A DNA stretch of 64,000 nt from Paraburkholderia sp. NMBU_R16 (GCF_013282575.1 NZ_JAAAYE010000010.1:62001-126000), one strand, 5' to 3'; shown: positions 17,249 through 27,388, numbered from the stretch's first letter. A program made the numbers and translations. The notes: generated by a model from the letters alone, not told the origin.

Positions 17249-20200
17249 ATGAAATCCGCCTTGAGCCGCATTCTCCCGTTAGCCACGTCTCCAACTGCCT
17301 CTCCCGCGGCGGAGGTCCGGCCACCGCAAGCCGGTGCTCCAGAGCCGGAAAGACCGGCCGCGCGCTCGGCGCGAGGCAGCGTACGGGGCCGCCTCGCACA
17401 ATTGTTCGACATGAAAAAGGTTCCGTTCGAACCGGCTGTCAGCGTCGAGCGCTGGGACGAGACGACGACGCTTGGCATCTGCGAGCGCTGGGCCGAAGCG
17501 CAGCGCAAGCAGCCGTCGATCGTCGGACTGGCTCGCTTGACGGCCTTGAACTTCGAGCGCGCACGGCCGGATTCGATCCCCGCGGAGATGAGAGATCGGC
17601 GCTTGTTGCCGGAGGGATCGAAGGACGAGGACTATTACCGCGAGATGATTGCGACGTTCCTTCAAACGGTAGGGCTCGACGATTCCGACGCGGTCATCGA
17701 CAGCTTCAAGAAGACCGGTACGGGTGCGTTGCATCGTCAGCACCTGACCGTCTCCTCGACCGTCAACGGGGCGGTAAGCGCCGCGCAGTTGGCGGCGTCC
17801 GCCCATCTGCCGGCGAAGACGGCACTATCCGGCGTGCAATTGCTGTTGACGTTGCTTTCGACGCAGTTGGCATTCGATTCGGCCAACATCCGGTTCCGGA
17901 ATTCGGGTACCGAGGAAATCATGCCGCTTGGCAAGGCCGACGCGACGCCGAGCGCGAAGACAGGTCCGAACGTCATGCGCGCATCGGCACGCCTCGCGTT
18001 GGAACTGCGCAAAATCGGCAACGCAGTACGGAAAATGGAGCGTGCGCAAGCCGATCTCGACGACGCACGTACCCGGCTGGCGAATCCGAATGCCACGCCG
18101 CAAGAGCGCGAGCAAGCCGATCGGGACATGCGCGCCGCCGGCACCGCGCTCAGCGTCGCTTATGCGCGGTTTTGCATGCGCATGGAGCTGAAATCCGATT
18201 ACAAAACCGCGGCCGAAAGCGCAAAGATCGAGTATCACGGTAACAAGCGTGCATTCGGCGTCAGTGTCGCGTCCGGAGCGGCGACCTATACGGCGACGCT
18301 GCTCGGCATCCTCACGCCCGTCGTCATCTCGTCGTTTGCCGCCACCGCCGGCGCGACGGCGGGCGCTGTCGCGCTCGTGGCCGCGCTTTATGTCGGCTAC
18401 CAACTCGGCTCGGGTCCAAGCAAGGACGGCGAAGCCAAAGCGAAACGCGCGATCGTGGCGCTTGCCAAGTCGACGGACCTGCTTGCCGGCAACGCCGCCA
18501 AGCAGCAAACCGAACGCGCCGAAGCCTATCGCACCTATATCGCCGAAAAACGTGTCACGAACAATCCCCAGGTGCGCAAGCAGGCCAAGGCCAAACTTAT
18601 CGCCACACTTGAAGAGATCGCGCGGCGCGATTCGACGAAAAACGATCTCGACCCGGTCAAGAACTGGACCGACTACGCGACACTACGTCGCGAGATCGCG
18701 AATGCGGGCACGGACGAAACCGCCGTGAAAGCGCTCGAAAACGCGTTCGCTCAAACACACGCGAGTCAATTCAAAACGTCGACCGTATCGGATGCGTGGA
18801 AAACGCCCGATCGCATGCGCTTCGACAGCATGGGACGGCTGTTGTTGGGCCGCGTGAGCGAGTCGATCGCGTCGCTGCATGATTTCAACACCGACGCGCA
18901 ACGGACCGGCGCCCGCGACTCGCGGCGCAGGACCTCGGCGCGCAAGACATTGCATGCCGGCCGTCGCGCCGAGGTCAAGGCCTGCCTGCGTGACTGGATT
19001 CATTTCGAACTCGCGCAGTCGCGGATGAAAGCAGCCGTTGCCGAGACCGATCCGGTTCAGCAGCACAACACCCTACGAGCGGCAGCGCAGGCGCTCGCAG
19101 CCATCGAAAACGCCGATGCCCGCGCGCTGTTCAGCACCGACGCGCGCAAGCAGGTCGATGCGACGAAGCTCGCCAAATCAATGGCGATCGGCGAGCGCGA
19201 ACGCTATACGGTGACGAACGCCGGACCGGCCGCCTTGGCCGCCGCGGTCAATATCTCCGGCTCGGCGGCGAGCCTCGGGCTCAATATTCACAAGGCCGAG
19301 TTGGCCAGTCACGGGGTTCGTCAAAAGCCGGCGTTCGGCGATCAGAACGACGCGCGTCTAGTGGCGCAAGGCACCGCGCCCGTTACCGCGCCCTATTCCG
19401 CGGGTGAACGCGCGCGGTTCCAGAAGACCAGCATGGCCAAGCTCGTCAAGACGCTCGCAAGAGACGGCGAACCCGTCGTGACGAAGCTCGACTTGCCGGC
19501 CACGAATGCCATGCTCGTCGATCTAGGCGATCGACACAGCGACGCGTCGCTCGATCGGTTGCTCGCGAGCATCGAGGCAGCGCGGGACATCCCCGACGAA
19601 ATCACGGTTTCGGTCGGCGGGGCGAAGCTCAGCTCGGGCAAGCTGAGCGGCACGACCTCGTATTACAACTGGCGCTATCGACACGCACCGCTTGCGACCC
19701 AGGCAAAGTTCAGAACGCGTCAAATGGCGATGCTCGCCGATAGTCTTGCTATCTCCGTCGCCACGCCCATCGCTCAGGCAGTGGCACAAGTTCCATTATC
19801 GAAAACGCGCAAGGCGGCCGATCTCGGCAAAAGCCTGAGCCCCGGCGTACGCGAACGGCTGACGAGCCTCGCGATCCAGCCGCCGCCATCCGAGGCGCTG
19901 CCCCCGCCGGACGTGCGGCACGCGAGCGAAACGGTTGTGGAACGAGTCGAATCGGAGATGCCGCCCCCAGCGAACGACTTCATCGCTTCGGCCGGCGCGG
20001 ATGCGCACGGGCTGGCAGGCTCGTTCGATGCGCAGGCCGCCGCGCTCGCACTGCGCGCCATCCCGGAGCTCGGCGGCAGCGCACGCGCCACGCATCCGGA
20101 CATGCCCGCGGCGCGCCCGGAGAACGTGTTCGTGCCTCGTCCCGAGCAGGCAGCGATACCGGTAGCCGAGCGCCATGAACCGCTCGAACTCGAACGGCAG

Positions 20201-21052
20201 CGCGACATGATGATGGGCACGGGGCGCGACGAGACGCTGCGATGGTTCGCGCAGCACGGGATTCACGCCGCGGAGAACAGCGGTCACGCCTCGATGGACT
20301 GCCTGATCATTTCGCTGCTTCAGCATGCGACGGGTCGCTATGATGCACAGTCAGAGCCGCTGCTCGCGGCTCAGGCATCGCGTTACCGCGAAGCGATGGC
20401 GCGCGAGTATCCGGAGATCGAACGGGGCGACCGCATGCTCTACGACGACGAGCCGGCGATTGCGGCTTTGATGCAGCGGATCAACCGAGATTACGGCGCC
20501 AGTATGAATCTGCAACTGATCATGCCCAGCATCGACGGTCCTGTTCGCTTTCAAGCGTCGCGGCTAGGAACCGATCCCGTCGGCATCGTCATGTTCGGCA
20601 ATCACTTTCAGGCCGTTCATATGGCGGTCGACATCGGCGAAGAGCACATCGCCGGCGAAGACTCGGACACGTCGACATCGTCGAGCGAGCAACCGCTCGC
20701 GTCGGCATCGCTGACGCAAGCGACGTTGCTCGCGGACGCGGAACCCGTAAGCAGCCGGCTCGAAGCGTGGTTGGCCGACATGCCGACCGACCCCCGAACG
20801 ATCGGCGCGCTCAGGCGGGCAGCCGCATCGACGCAACCCACACCGCGCCGCATCGGTGCCACGCAGGATTCGACGCTTCGTGCGCCGTCCCTTGACCGGC
20901 AGGATTCGTTCGCCGGAACGACGGCGGCCGTCGTCGGCGCCGATTCGCGCCGTTGGACGGTGGCCGGGCGGCGCGTCCGGTTCGATGCGAACGCCAAAAC
21001 GAACGACGGCCCAACCCGGCGCGCCAGATCGAATAAACCGGGACGGGAATGA
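17249..21052 (+). CDS. Very large probable type III effector with C-terminal Cys/His protease-like region
   Basis: A 1267-residue protein beginning MKSALSRILPLATSP, followed by a Pro/Ala/Ser-rich export-type N-terminus. Middle parts are helical and Ala-rich, with a coiled region near 250-300. One hydrophobic stretch at about residues 339-388 (LLGILTPVVISSFAATAG) could insert in a membrane. Near the C-terminus a conserved-looking block has Cys1018 in MDCLIISLLQHATGRYD and His1119/His1124 in FGNHFQAVH. Its spacing and setting resemble OTU-like or related cysteine proteases. The start is set by the PIP promoter, which excludes an upstream TTG. I cannot name the family; effector status rests on the promoter and composition. 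Confidence 0.7.
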   Translation: MKSALSRILPLATSPTASPAAEVRPPQAGAPEPERPAARSARGSVRGRLAQLFDMKKVPFEPAVSVERWDETTTLGICERWAEAQRKQPSIVGLARLTALNFERARPDSIPAEMRDRRLLPEGSKDEDYYREMIATFLQTVGLDDSDAVIDSFKKTGTGALHRQHLTVSSTVNGAVSAAQLAASAHLPAKTALSGVQLLLTLLSTQLAFDSANIRFRNSGTEEIMPLGKADATPSAKTGPNVMRASARLALELRKIGNAVRKMERAQADLDDARTRLANPNATPQEREQADRDMRAAGTALSVAYARFCMRMELKSDYKTAAESAKIEYHGNKRAFGVSVASGAATYTATLLGILTPVVISSFAATAGATAGAVALVAALYVGYQLGSGPSKDGEAKAKRAIVALAKSTDLLAGNAAKQQTERAEAYRTYIAEKRVTNNPQVRKQAKAKLIATLEEIARRDSTKNDLDPVKNWTDYATLRREIANAGTDETAVKALENAFAQTHASQFKTSTVSDAWKTPDRMRFDSMGRLLLGRVSESIASLHDFNTDAQRTGARDSRRRTSARKTLHAGRRAEVKACLRDWIHFELAQSRMKAAVAETDPVQQHNTLRAAAQALAAIENADARALFSTDARKQVDATKLAKSMAIGERERYTVTNAGPAALAAAVNISGSAASLGLNIHKAELASHGVRQKPAFGDQNDARLVAQGTAPVTAPYSAGERARFQKTSMAKLVKTLARDGEPVVTKLDLPATNAMLVDLGDRHSDASLDRLLASIEAARDIPDEITVSVGGAKLSSGKLSGTTSYYNWRYRHAPLATQAKFRTRQMAMLADSLAISVATPIAQAVAQVPLSKTRKAADLGKSLSPGVRERLTSLAIQPPPSEALPPPDVRHASETVVERVESEMPPPANDFIASAGADAHGLAGSFDAQAAALALRAIPELGGSARATHPDMPAARPENVFVPRPEQAAIPVAERHEPLELERQRDMMMGTGRDETLRWFAQHGIHAAENSGHASMDCLIISLLQHATGRYDAQSEPLLAAQASRYREAMAREYPEIERGDRMLYDDEPAIAALMQRINRDYGASMNLQLIMPSIDGPVRFQASRLGTDPVGIVMFGNHFQAVHMAVDIGEEHIAGEDSDTSTSSSEQPLASASLTQATLLADAEPVSSRLEAWLADMPTDPRTIGALRRAAASTQPTPRRIGATQDSTLRAPSLDRQDSFAGTTAAVVGADSRRWTVAGRRVRFDANAKTNDGPTRRARSNKPGRE

Positions 21053-21102
21053 GTCAGCGTCGAGGGTGACCAGCGGCCATCGATCGACCGCCGATGCCGC
21101 AG

Positions 21103-21747
21103 TTACTGCGCCGCGAGCCCATGACGAATCGAATAGCGGAACAACTCCGCGTTGTTACTCACGCCGAGTTTCTGCATCAAACGCCGCTTATGCGTGCTGA
21201 TCGTTTTGGCGCTCAGCGAAAAGGCCTCGGCGATCTCGTTGATGCTGCGCCCGCTCGCGAGCAGACGCAGCACCTCGAATTCCCGATCGGAAAGGATCTC
21301 GTGCGGCGGCACGTCGCTCGAATGGCGTTCGAACACGACCGCATCGACGAGCGTCGGATCGATGAAGCGCCCGCCTGTTGCAAGCTTCCGAATCGCCGCC
21401 AGCAGCACTTCGGGATCGCTATCCTTCGTGACGTAACCGCTCGCGCCCGCGCGCAAAGCCCTCGAGACGACCTGCGCTTCGTTGTGGATGCTCAGAATCA
21501 GAATCGGCATATCCGGATATTCGCCATGAACTCGGCGAATCAGGTCCACGCCGCTGATACCCGGCATCGTGATGTCGAGCATCAGCAAGTCCACCTCACG
21601 GCCTCGCAGCTTACTGAGCACGTCGGCCCCGCTCGCGGCTTCGTCGACCACCGTCACGTCTGTGGCCGTCGCCATGATCTGTTTCAAGCCGCTGCGGACT
21701 ACGGCATGATCATCCGCGATCAGAATCTTGATCATCTTCTCTTCCAT
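21103..21747 (-). CDS. NarL/FixJ-type response regulator
   Basis: A 214-residue two-domain regulator. The receiver has the acidic pair in ADDH, the phospho-acceptor Asp in LLMLDITMPG and the Lys in GYVTKDSD. A LuxR-type helix-turn-helix follows (ILSDREFEVLRLLASGRSINEIAEAF...). The gene overlaps the 3' end of the kinase gene, so kinase and regulator are a pair. The second ATG four residues in also has a purine-rich RBS (GGAAGAG). It is convergent with the large effector gene, 50 bp apart. Targets are unknown. Confidence 0.85.
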   Translation of the reverse strand: MEEKMIKILIADDHAVVRSGLKQIMATATDVTVVDEAASGADVLSKLRGREVDLLMLDITMPGISGVDLIRRVHGEYPDMPILILSIHNEAQVVSRALRAGASGYVTKDSDPEVLLAAIRKLATGGRFIDPTLVDAVVFERHSSDVPPHEILSDREFEVLRLLASGRSINEIAEAFSLSAKTISTHKRRLMQKLGVSNNAELFRYSIRHGLAAQ

Positions 21748-23362
21748 TCTCTACAGGAATACTGATCGACACCACTGTGCCCGAACCGGGGACGCTGTCA
21801 ATCTGCAATGAAGCCCCTATCAGCCGCGCACGTTCGCTCATGCCCAGCAGTCCATAGGAATCACGCGTGCCGGCGGCGGCCGGATCGAAACCGCAGCCAT
21901 TGTCGCTGACGTTCAGGACGAGCCCACGTGCGTCGCGCATCATCGTGACGTAGACGCGCGTGGCGCGCGCGTGACGCGCGATATTCGTCATCGATTCCTG
22001 GACGACCCGGAAAAGCGCCGTCGCATGCGCGTCGTCGAGCTCGGGCTCGCCGGCATTGAGGACGAGCTGGCACGGGATGCCCGTGCGCTTGCCAAAATCG
22101 TCGGCCAGCCATTCGAGCGCCGAAACGAGACCGAAATTCAACGCCGCGGGCCGCAGGTGATTCGCGACATTGCGCACCATCAGGATGGTCTGCTCGACCA
22201 GATCGCGCATGCCGTTCACCTTCTGCAGCAGATCGGGCGCCCCACTCAATCGCATTCTGAGCAATGATACGTCCATCTTCAAAGCCGTCAGCAATTGGCC
22301 GAGTTCGTCATGAATCTCGAGTGCGATCCGCTTGCGCTCTTCTTCACGTATCGCCTCCATATAGGCGCTCAGTTGACGCAACTGCTCGCGCGATTCGAGC
22401 AACGCCTGCTCGATGCGCCTGCGCTCGGTCATATCGCGTATGCCGATATACATCGCAGGCTCGTCTTGGAACGTCGCGAGCCGGGCCGTCATGGCGCCCC
22501 AGAACGTGGTGCCGTCGAGCCGGCGCAGAAGCACGTCGGTGTCGCACGACATCCCCCCGATCCTCGCACGCTCGATGATTCTGCGTCGACCGCTTTCTTC
22601 GGCATAGAGCTGGTTGCAGTCGACATGGCTCTGCTCGCTCTCGCTCACGCCCAACAATTGCCGCCACTGCTCGTTCGCATACAACACGCGCGGTTCGGCG
22701 AGCGAGCCGATGCAAAGCGGCACCGGGCTTGCCTCGACGATCTCGCGCAAGCGCGCCTCGCTGACCTTCAGCCGCGCCTGAGCACGCTTGCGCTCCTCGA
22801 TTTCGGCGCGCAGATCGTCGTTTGCACGCGCGAGTTGCTCGGTACGGCGCGCCACGCGCAATTCGAGCTCGTCGCGAATGCGCGAAAGCTTGAACTCGGC
22901 TTTCTGCCTGACCCTCACTTCCTCCTGCAGTTGCCGATTCTGCCTGACGAGCGTCATCTGCATTTCGCGCATGGCCAGATGCACGTTCATTCGGGCGACG
23001 ACTTCGTCGATACGCACGGGCTTCGTCACATAGTCGACACCGCCCGCCAGAAAGCCTTCGACCATATCCCCCAGGCCATCGGCGACCGTCATGAAGATGA
23101 CGGGGATGTCGCGTGTGGGTGCGTCCGCCTTCAATCGCCGGCAGGTGTCGAAGCCGTTTATGCCCGGCATATTGACATCGAGCAGGATCAGCTCGGGCTG
23201 GGAGAATCGCGCGCGCTCGATCGCTTCCGCACTGTCGAGCGCGATCAGCACGCGAAAGCCGCGCTCGCCGAGCGCGTCGACCACCACGCCCAGGTTGGCG
23301 GGGTTATCGTCGACGATCAGCACGGTCGCGGTGCGCGGCTGGAGATCGGCAAACTGATTCAA
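21710..23362 (-). CDS. Cytoplasmic receiver-PAS-histidine kinase
   Basis: A 550-residue protein with, in order: an N-terminal receiver (residues ~13-125, Asp in ILLDVNMPG), a coiled coil (~130-205), a PAS domain (~210-320), a HisKA_3 dimerisation helix with the phospho-His in ALEIHDELGQLL, and an HATPase domain (NGCGFDP, GLLGMSERA). No membrane segment is present. HisKA_3 kinases pair with NarL-type regulators, which fits the overlapping downstream gene. The N-terminal receiver could take phosphate from the membrane hybrid kinase encoded just upstream (4-nt overlap). Confidence 0.85.
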   Translation of the reverse strand: MNQFADLQPRTATVLIVDDNPANLGVVVDALGERGFRVLIALDSAEAIERARFSQPELILLDVNMPGINGFDTCRRLKADAPTRDIPVIFMTVADGLGDMVEGFLAGGVDYVTKPVRIDEVVARMNVHLAMREMQMTLVRQNRQLQEEVRVRQKAEFKLSRIRDELELRVARRTEQLARANDDLRAEIEERKRAQARLKVSEARLREIVEASPVPLCIGSLAEPRVLYANEQWRQLLGVSESEQSHVDCNQLYAEESGRRRIIERARIGGMSCDTDVLLRRLDGTTFWGAMTARLATFQDEPAMYIGIRDMTERRRIEQALLESREQLRQLSAYMEAIREEERKRIALEIHDELGQLLTALKMDVSLLRMRLSGAPDLLQKVNGMRDLVEQTILMVRNVANHLRPAALNFGLVSALEWLADDFGKRTGIPCQLVLNAGEPELDDAHATALFRVVQESMTNIARHARATRVYVTMMRDARGLVLNVSDNGCGFDPAAAGTRDSYGLLGMSERARLIGASLQIDSVPGSGTVVSISIPVENGREDDQDSDRG

Positions 23363-25539
23363 GGCGCGCCTCCCGCGTGCAGATGCCGCTCGACGAACGC
23401 GAGCAGCGCCTTCGATTGATAGCCGCGCGCAAGCGCGCGCAACGCCGAAGCGAGCGGCGCGTAGCGGGTATCGCGCGCGCTCAGCGCGTCCGCCCAGCCG
23501 CGCACGGCCCGCATATCGCCCATGCGCGCAAGCTCATGCAGCTCGCGCATCGACTCCGCCGGCGGCGTCGGCAGCAGGACGGTCGCGAGTTGCCCGAGAT
23601 CAACCGCGTGCCGCGCGGGCTGCGATGAATAAGTCCACTCGAGTCCCAGCAGCACCGCCATTTCCGCCTGCAATCGTTCGAAGTCGACCGGCTTCGGTAA
23701 AAACGCATTGGCACCGGCCGCGAGCGTTTTTTCGACATCCGCGGCCGAGGAGCTGGCCGAGAGCGCCACGATCGGCACACTGCGGTATTCCCGCAATGCG
23801 CGCACGCGCTCGATGAATTCGAGCCCACTCATGCCAGGCATCACGATATCGGTCAATACCAGTGAAACGGGGCTGCCGCGCCCTTTCGATTGCATCAGCG
23901 CGGCGAGGCCGTCGGCGGCCCTCTCGAGGGCGATCACCTCGAAGCCGAGACTGCCGAGCAGATCGGATACGATCGCGCGGTTGACTGCGATATCGTCGAG
24001 CACGAGCACGGTGCGGCGCGCCCCGGTATAGCCGGTTGCGACCCGCTCGATCTCGCACGCGATCGCGTGCGTACCCGCCTGGATCGCGGCAGGCAGCTCG
24101 AAGCGGAAGACACTGCCCCGACCGAGTTCGCTCTCGGCGACGATCTCGCCGCCCATCGCGCGTACGAACTGCTGGCTGATCGCGAGCCCGAGCCCCATGC
24201 CGCCATCGCGGCCGCTCTTGTGCCGCCCTTGCTCGAACGGCAGGAAAATGCGCTCCAGCTCGTCGGCGCCGACGCCACAACCCGTGTCGCGCACCTCGAA
24301 GCTGGCCCCACCCGCGGTGCCGCGCCGCACGCGCAGCTCGACCGTCCCATGCGCGGTGAACTTGACCGCGTTCGTCAACAGGTTCAACAGCACCTGCCGC
24401 AGACGGCGCTCGTCAGCGCGCACACCGAAGGGCACATCGGGCTCGATGTGGCAGACGAATCGGAGCCCCTTGTCGGCCGCCTTGACCACGATCACTTCCC
24501 TGATCGCGCTGACAGCCGCCACCAACGGAACGTCGGCGACTTCCACACGCATGCGGCCCGCTTCGATCATCGCGAAGTCGAGCACATCGTGAATCAATGC
24601 CAGCAATTGCTCGCCGCAACGCTGAATGACGCCGACGGCCTCGCGTTGCGTCACGCCGAGCGAGCCGTCGCGGCGAAGAATCTGCGCGTAGCCGAGAATG
24701 CCGTTCAGCGGCGTGCGCAGTTCGTGACTCATGCTGGCGAGAAACGCGCTCTTGGCGCTGTTCGCAGCTTCGGCCGCGTGCCTTGCCTCGCGCTCGGCCG
24801 CGGCGTCGCGCTCGTCGAGATACGCGCCGTAGACCCGCAGCGCCATGGCATTGATGGCCAGTACGACGCGGTCGAGTTCGTCCGGTACCGTGCGCTTGCC
24901 ACGCTCGAGTATCAACGGCACCGGCAGCTCACGATAATCGTAGCGGGCAACGGCCCGGGCGATCGCCGCCAGATGTCGCGTCACGAGGCGGTTGAGCAGC
25001 CACGTGATGAAAAGCGCGACGAGAAACGTACTGGCCGCCTGGTTCACGAGAATCAGCGCCGCCGTTCGCGCGAGCGAACGATAAAGGCCAGCGAGCGTCG
25101 CCTCGACATGCAGCGTGCCGATCTGCCGTTGCGCCCCATCCTGCCCCCTGCGCAAGATCGGATAGTCCCGCGCAAGCGTCGCCGCCGCGCCGACGGAATG
25201 GCCGGCCGACACGATCAACGGATCGGCCCCGGCCTCGCGCACCTGGACCGCACTGATGTCGTCGAGCCTAAGCATGCCCTCGAGTTCGAGGTTCAGTTGC
25301 GACCGGTCGAGTCGCCACAACGCTTCTGCGAGACTGTCGCGATAGATGCGGTCCGCCTCGGAGAGGCGGCCTTGCACGCGCTCGACACCGAGCCGGTAAT
25401 CGCGGCAAAGCTGCGCGGCGGTCAGCGCGAGCGTGACGACGCAACTGAACACGAATACGATGACGAACAACCGCACGACGACACTGCCGCGCACGCGATC
25501 GAGGGGGCGCCACCCGAGAATTGACGCGTTGAGATTCAT
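23359..25539 (-). CDS. Membrane hybrid sensor histidine kinase
   Basis: A 726-residue protein: membrane segment at ~24-44, periplasmic domain to ~165, second segment at ~170-190, HAMP, HisKA (SMSHELRTPLNG), HATPase (DTGCGV, GGMGLGLAIS) and a C-terminal receiver with Asp in VLTDIVMPG. A short helical tail follows the receiver. It probably senses a periplasmic signal, possibly through the binding protein encoded 40 bp upstream, and relays phosphate to the next kinase and regulator. Its order in the operon supports one phosphorelay. Confidence 0.85.
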   Translation of the reverse strand: MNLNASILGWRPLDRVRGSVVVRLFVIVFVFSCVVTLALTAAQLCRDYRLGVERVQGRLSEADRIYRDSLAEALWRLDRSQLNLELEGMLRLDDISAVQVREAGADPLIVSAGHSVGAAATLARDYPILRRGQDGAQRQIGTLHVEATLAGLYRSLARTAALILVNQAASTFLVALFITWLLNRLVTRHLAAIARAVARYDYRELPVPLILERGKRTVPDELDRVVLAINAMALRVYGAYLDERDAAAEREARHAAEAANSAKSAFLASMSHELRTPLNGILGYAQILRRDGSLGVTQREAVGVIQRCGEQLLALIHDVLDFAMIEAGRMRVEVADVPLVAAVSAIREVIVVKAADKGLRFVCHIEPDVPFGVRADERRLRQVLLNLLTNAVKFTAHGTVELRVRRGTAGGASFEVRDTGCGVGADELERIFLPFEQGRHKSGRDGGMGLGLAISQQFVRAMGGEIVAESELGRGSVFRFELPAAIQAGTHAIACEIERVATGYTGARRTVLVLDDIAVNRAIVSDLLGSLGFEVIALERAADGLAALMQSKGRGSPVSLVLTDIVMPGMSGLEFIERVRALREYRSVPIVALSASSSAADVEKTLAAGANAFLPKPVDFERLQAEMAVLLGLEWTYSSQPARHAVDLGQLATVLLPTPPAESMRELHELARMGDMRAVRGWADALSARDTRYAPLASALRALARGYQSKALLAFVERHLHAGGAP

Positions 25540-25579
25540 ATCGACTTCAGAAAAACCCTGCTTTCATGCCAGCGGCGGC

Positions 25580-26521
25580 TCAGTTAACCATCCAGTATTC
25601 GCCCGGAATCTCGCGGTCCGCGTCCGACAAATACCGATTGTCGAGATGGATGACTGTACGGCGGGCGAGTTCGGCGCGCTCCAGCGCGGATCGGATTTCG
25701 GGCTGCGAATCGAACAGCCGTTTGTATGAACCATCGCGATAGGCCGCGCGCAAGCCCGTCTCGATCGTGCTGGCGAGCGCATCGTCGTGCTTGCTCGTAT
25801 AGAAAATGAAATCCGAGCGATAAGCGAGCAACAGATGACGTTCGACGACGAGATCGGGATTGGCTGCCCCACGTGCCGCCAATTCGGTCCACGCTTCGAC
25901 GACACCGCGCGGGAAATAATCGATGCGGCCCGCCTCCGTCATCGGAAACAGCGAATCGTAGGTCGACGTTTCGATATTCAAGCCGGCATCGCGCAGAATG
26001 CCCGTATCGACCCACCCGAAGCCCTGCCCGCCCGTCAACGTCTTTAGTTGAGCGAGCGAATCGATCTTGTCGAACTCGGCCTGGCGGTCCTTGCGAATCA
26101 GCAGGACACGATAGCCGATCAAGCCGCGATAGATCGGTATGCGCACCGGTCGCAGCATCGCTTCGTCGCTCGCCGACATGCTGACCCACGCCAGATTGAT
26201 CGAGCGCCCCGCCGCCAGCTCGCGCAATGCCCGCTCGCGCTGCATCACGTCGATCGAGGGGCGAATCGTGTAATCGGCATGCGCCTCGCGCATCGCAAGA
26301 TCGAGCACGGCTTTCGCGAACAGCGCGCGCGGATCGTCGATGACCGTGAGACGCGGATAGACGATGTCGAAGTGCTCGGCGCGCGCAAGGGGCGCGAACA
26401 AAGCGGGCAGCACGAGCGCCGCCGCAGTGACGACAGCGCGACACGAAAGCCGCGTGCCCGGCGTCGCCTCGGCATGGCGCCGTAGGCGCGAGAGAAGCGT
26501 CTTGGCAGTCCTCAGCGGCAC
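25580..26521 (-). CDS. Periplasmic substrate-binding-like protein
   Basis: A 313-residue exported protein starting with GTG after a GGAAAG RBS. A basic N-terminus and a hydrophobic segment ending PLARAEH make a signal peptide. The mature part resembles the type 2 periplasmic-binding fold used by amino-acid ABC transporters and by sensor partners (RSINLAWVSMS, GFGWVDTGIL, SDFIFYTSK). No transporter genes are adjacent. Two hybrid kinases follow at 40 bp, so a ligand-presenting role for the kinase is inferred. Confidence 0.7.
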   Translation of the reverse strand: MPLRTAKTLLSRLRRHAEATPGTRLSCRAVVTAAALVLPALFAPLARAEHFDIVYPRLTVIDDPRALFAKAVLDLAMREAHADYTIRPSIDVMQRERALRELAAGRSINLAWVSMSASDEAMLRPVRIPIYRGLIGYRVLLIRKDRQAEFDKIDSLAQLKTLTGGQGFGWVDTGILRDAGLNIETSTYDSLFPMTEAGRIDYFPRGVVEAWTELAARGAANPDLVVERHLLLAYRSDFIFYTSKHDDALASTIETGLRAAYRDGSYKRLFDSQPEIRSALERAELARRTVIHLDNRYLSDADREIPGEYWMVN

Positions 26522-26722
26522 AGCGAGACTTTCCGTTCAATATGTGGGACAGATGGAGCGCGCTGGCGACCGTCAGCGGGCCAGAGGCCATGCCGGCATG
26601 GGCCGCACGACGCTGAGCATCGCACGATTGCCGGGAGTTTGGAAGCAGCCCAAACCCGGTCCCTATTGTAAACGTCCCGCCGCATCGCAACCGATTCATC
26701 GGTCTGACGAAACGCCCGCTCG

Positions 26723-27388
26723 TCACTGAGCGTTGCGCACTCCGTCGACGGGCTCGACGAAACGCACGCCGCGCGCCGCGCGCAATGCCGCGATGTCCTT
26801 TTCGATGTCGTGGCCTTGGCCGAGCGTGCCCAGCGAGTAGACGCCATCCTCGTTCGGGCCGCCGACGATCTGCAGATCGCGGGGCACGAGCAGCGCCTGG
26901 AGTTCGCCGACGCTCATCGATGCGTCGACGACGAGCCGGATCGATGCCTGTGGCAACGTGGCATCGGGCGATGACAGCGTGCGGTAGGCGGCGCTCTGAT
27001 GGGAGACGCCAAGCGCGAGGAACCCGCCCGCTTCGAGCAGCACCATGGCGGCCAGACCGCAGGCAACCCAGGCCCAGCGGCTGCGGGCCGCGCCGCCGGC
27101 CGCGGCGGCAACATGGCGGACAGCGGGCTCGTCCCGCGCCTCGACTTTTCGCATCAACCGGTCGAGCCCGCGCTCGACGGGCAGCTCGACACCGCCGCCC
27201 GCATTCATGCCCGCATGCACACGCCGTTGACGAACGAGTTCCTCGCGACAATGGACACACTCGCGCAGATGTTCGTCGACCTCGCGTCGAACGGACTCGG
27301 AAGCGGTGCCGTTGACGACCCAGGGCAGCAAGTCCCACACGCGCAGGTGAGTACGCTCGCAACCGTCGTCGGTCGATGTATTTTTCAC
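26723..27388 (-). CDS. Anti-sigma factor with zinc-finger (ZAS) domain
   Basis: A 221-residue membrane protein. The N-terminal ~60 residues hold the ZAS motif HLRECVHC (HxxxCxxC). A single membrane helix lies at about 105-125 (WAWVACGLAAMVLLEAGGFLAL), leaving a periplasmic C-terminal domain of ~95 residues. It should sequester the ECF sigma factor encoded just upstream until a periplasmic signal releases it. The start overlaps the sigma-factor stop as ATGA, a common arrangement for such pairs. Confidence 0.8.
   Translation of the reverse strand: MKNTSTDDGCERTHLRVWDLLPWVVNGTASESVRREVDEHLRECVHCREELVRQRRVHAGMNAGGGVELPVERGLDRLMRKVEARDEPAVRHVAAAAGGAARSRWAWVACGLAAMVLLEAGGFLALGVSHQSAAYRTLSSPDATLPQASIRLVVDASMSVGELQALLVPRDLQIVGGPNEDGVYSLGTLGQGHDIEKDIAALRAARGVRFVEPVDGVRNAQ

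Noticed and set aside
17219..17251. Upstream TTG start for the giant effector
   Set aside because: The PIP promoter's -10 (17210-17215) places transcription initiation at about 17221, after this codon; ATG 17249 is the first usable start.
23890..25524. 544-codon plus-strand frame
   Set aside because: Antisense to the hybrid kinase gene, which has unambiguous HisKA, HATPase and receiver motifs.
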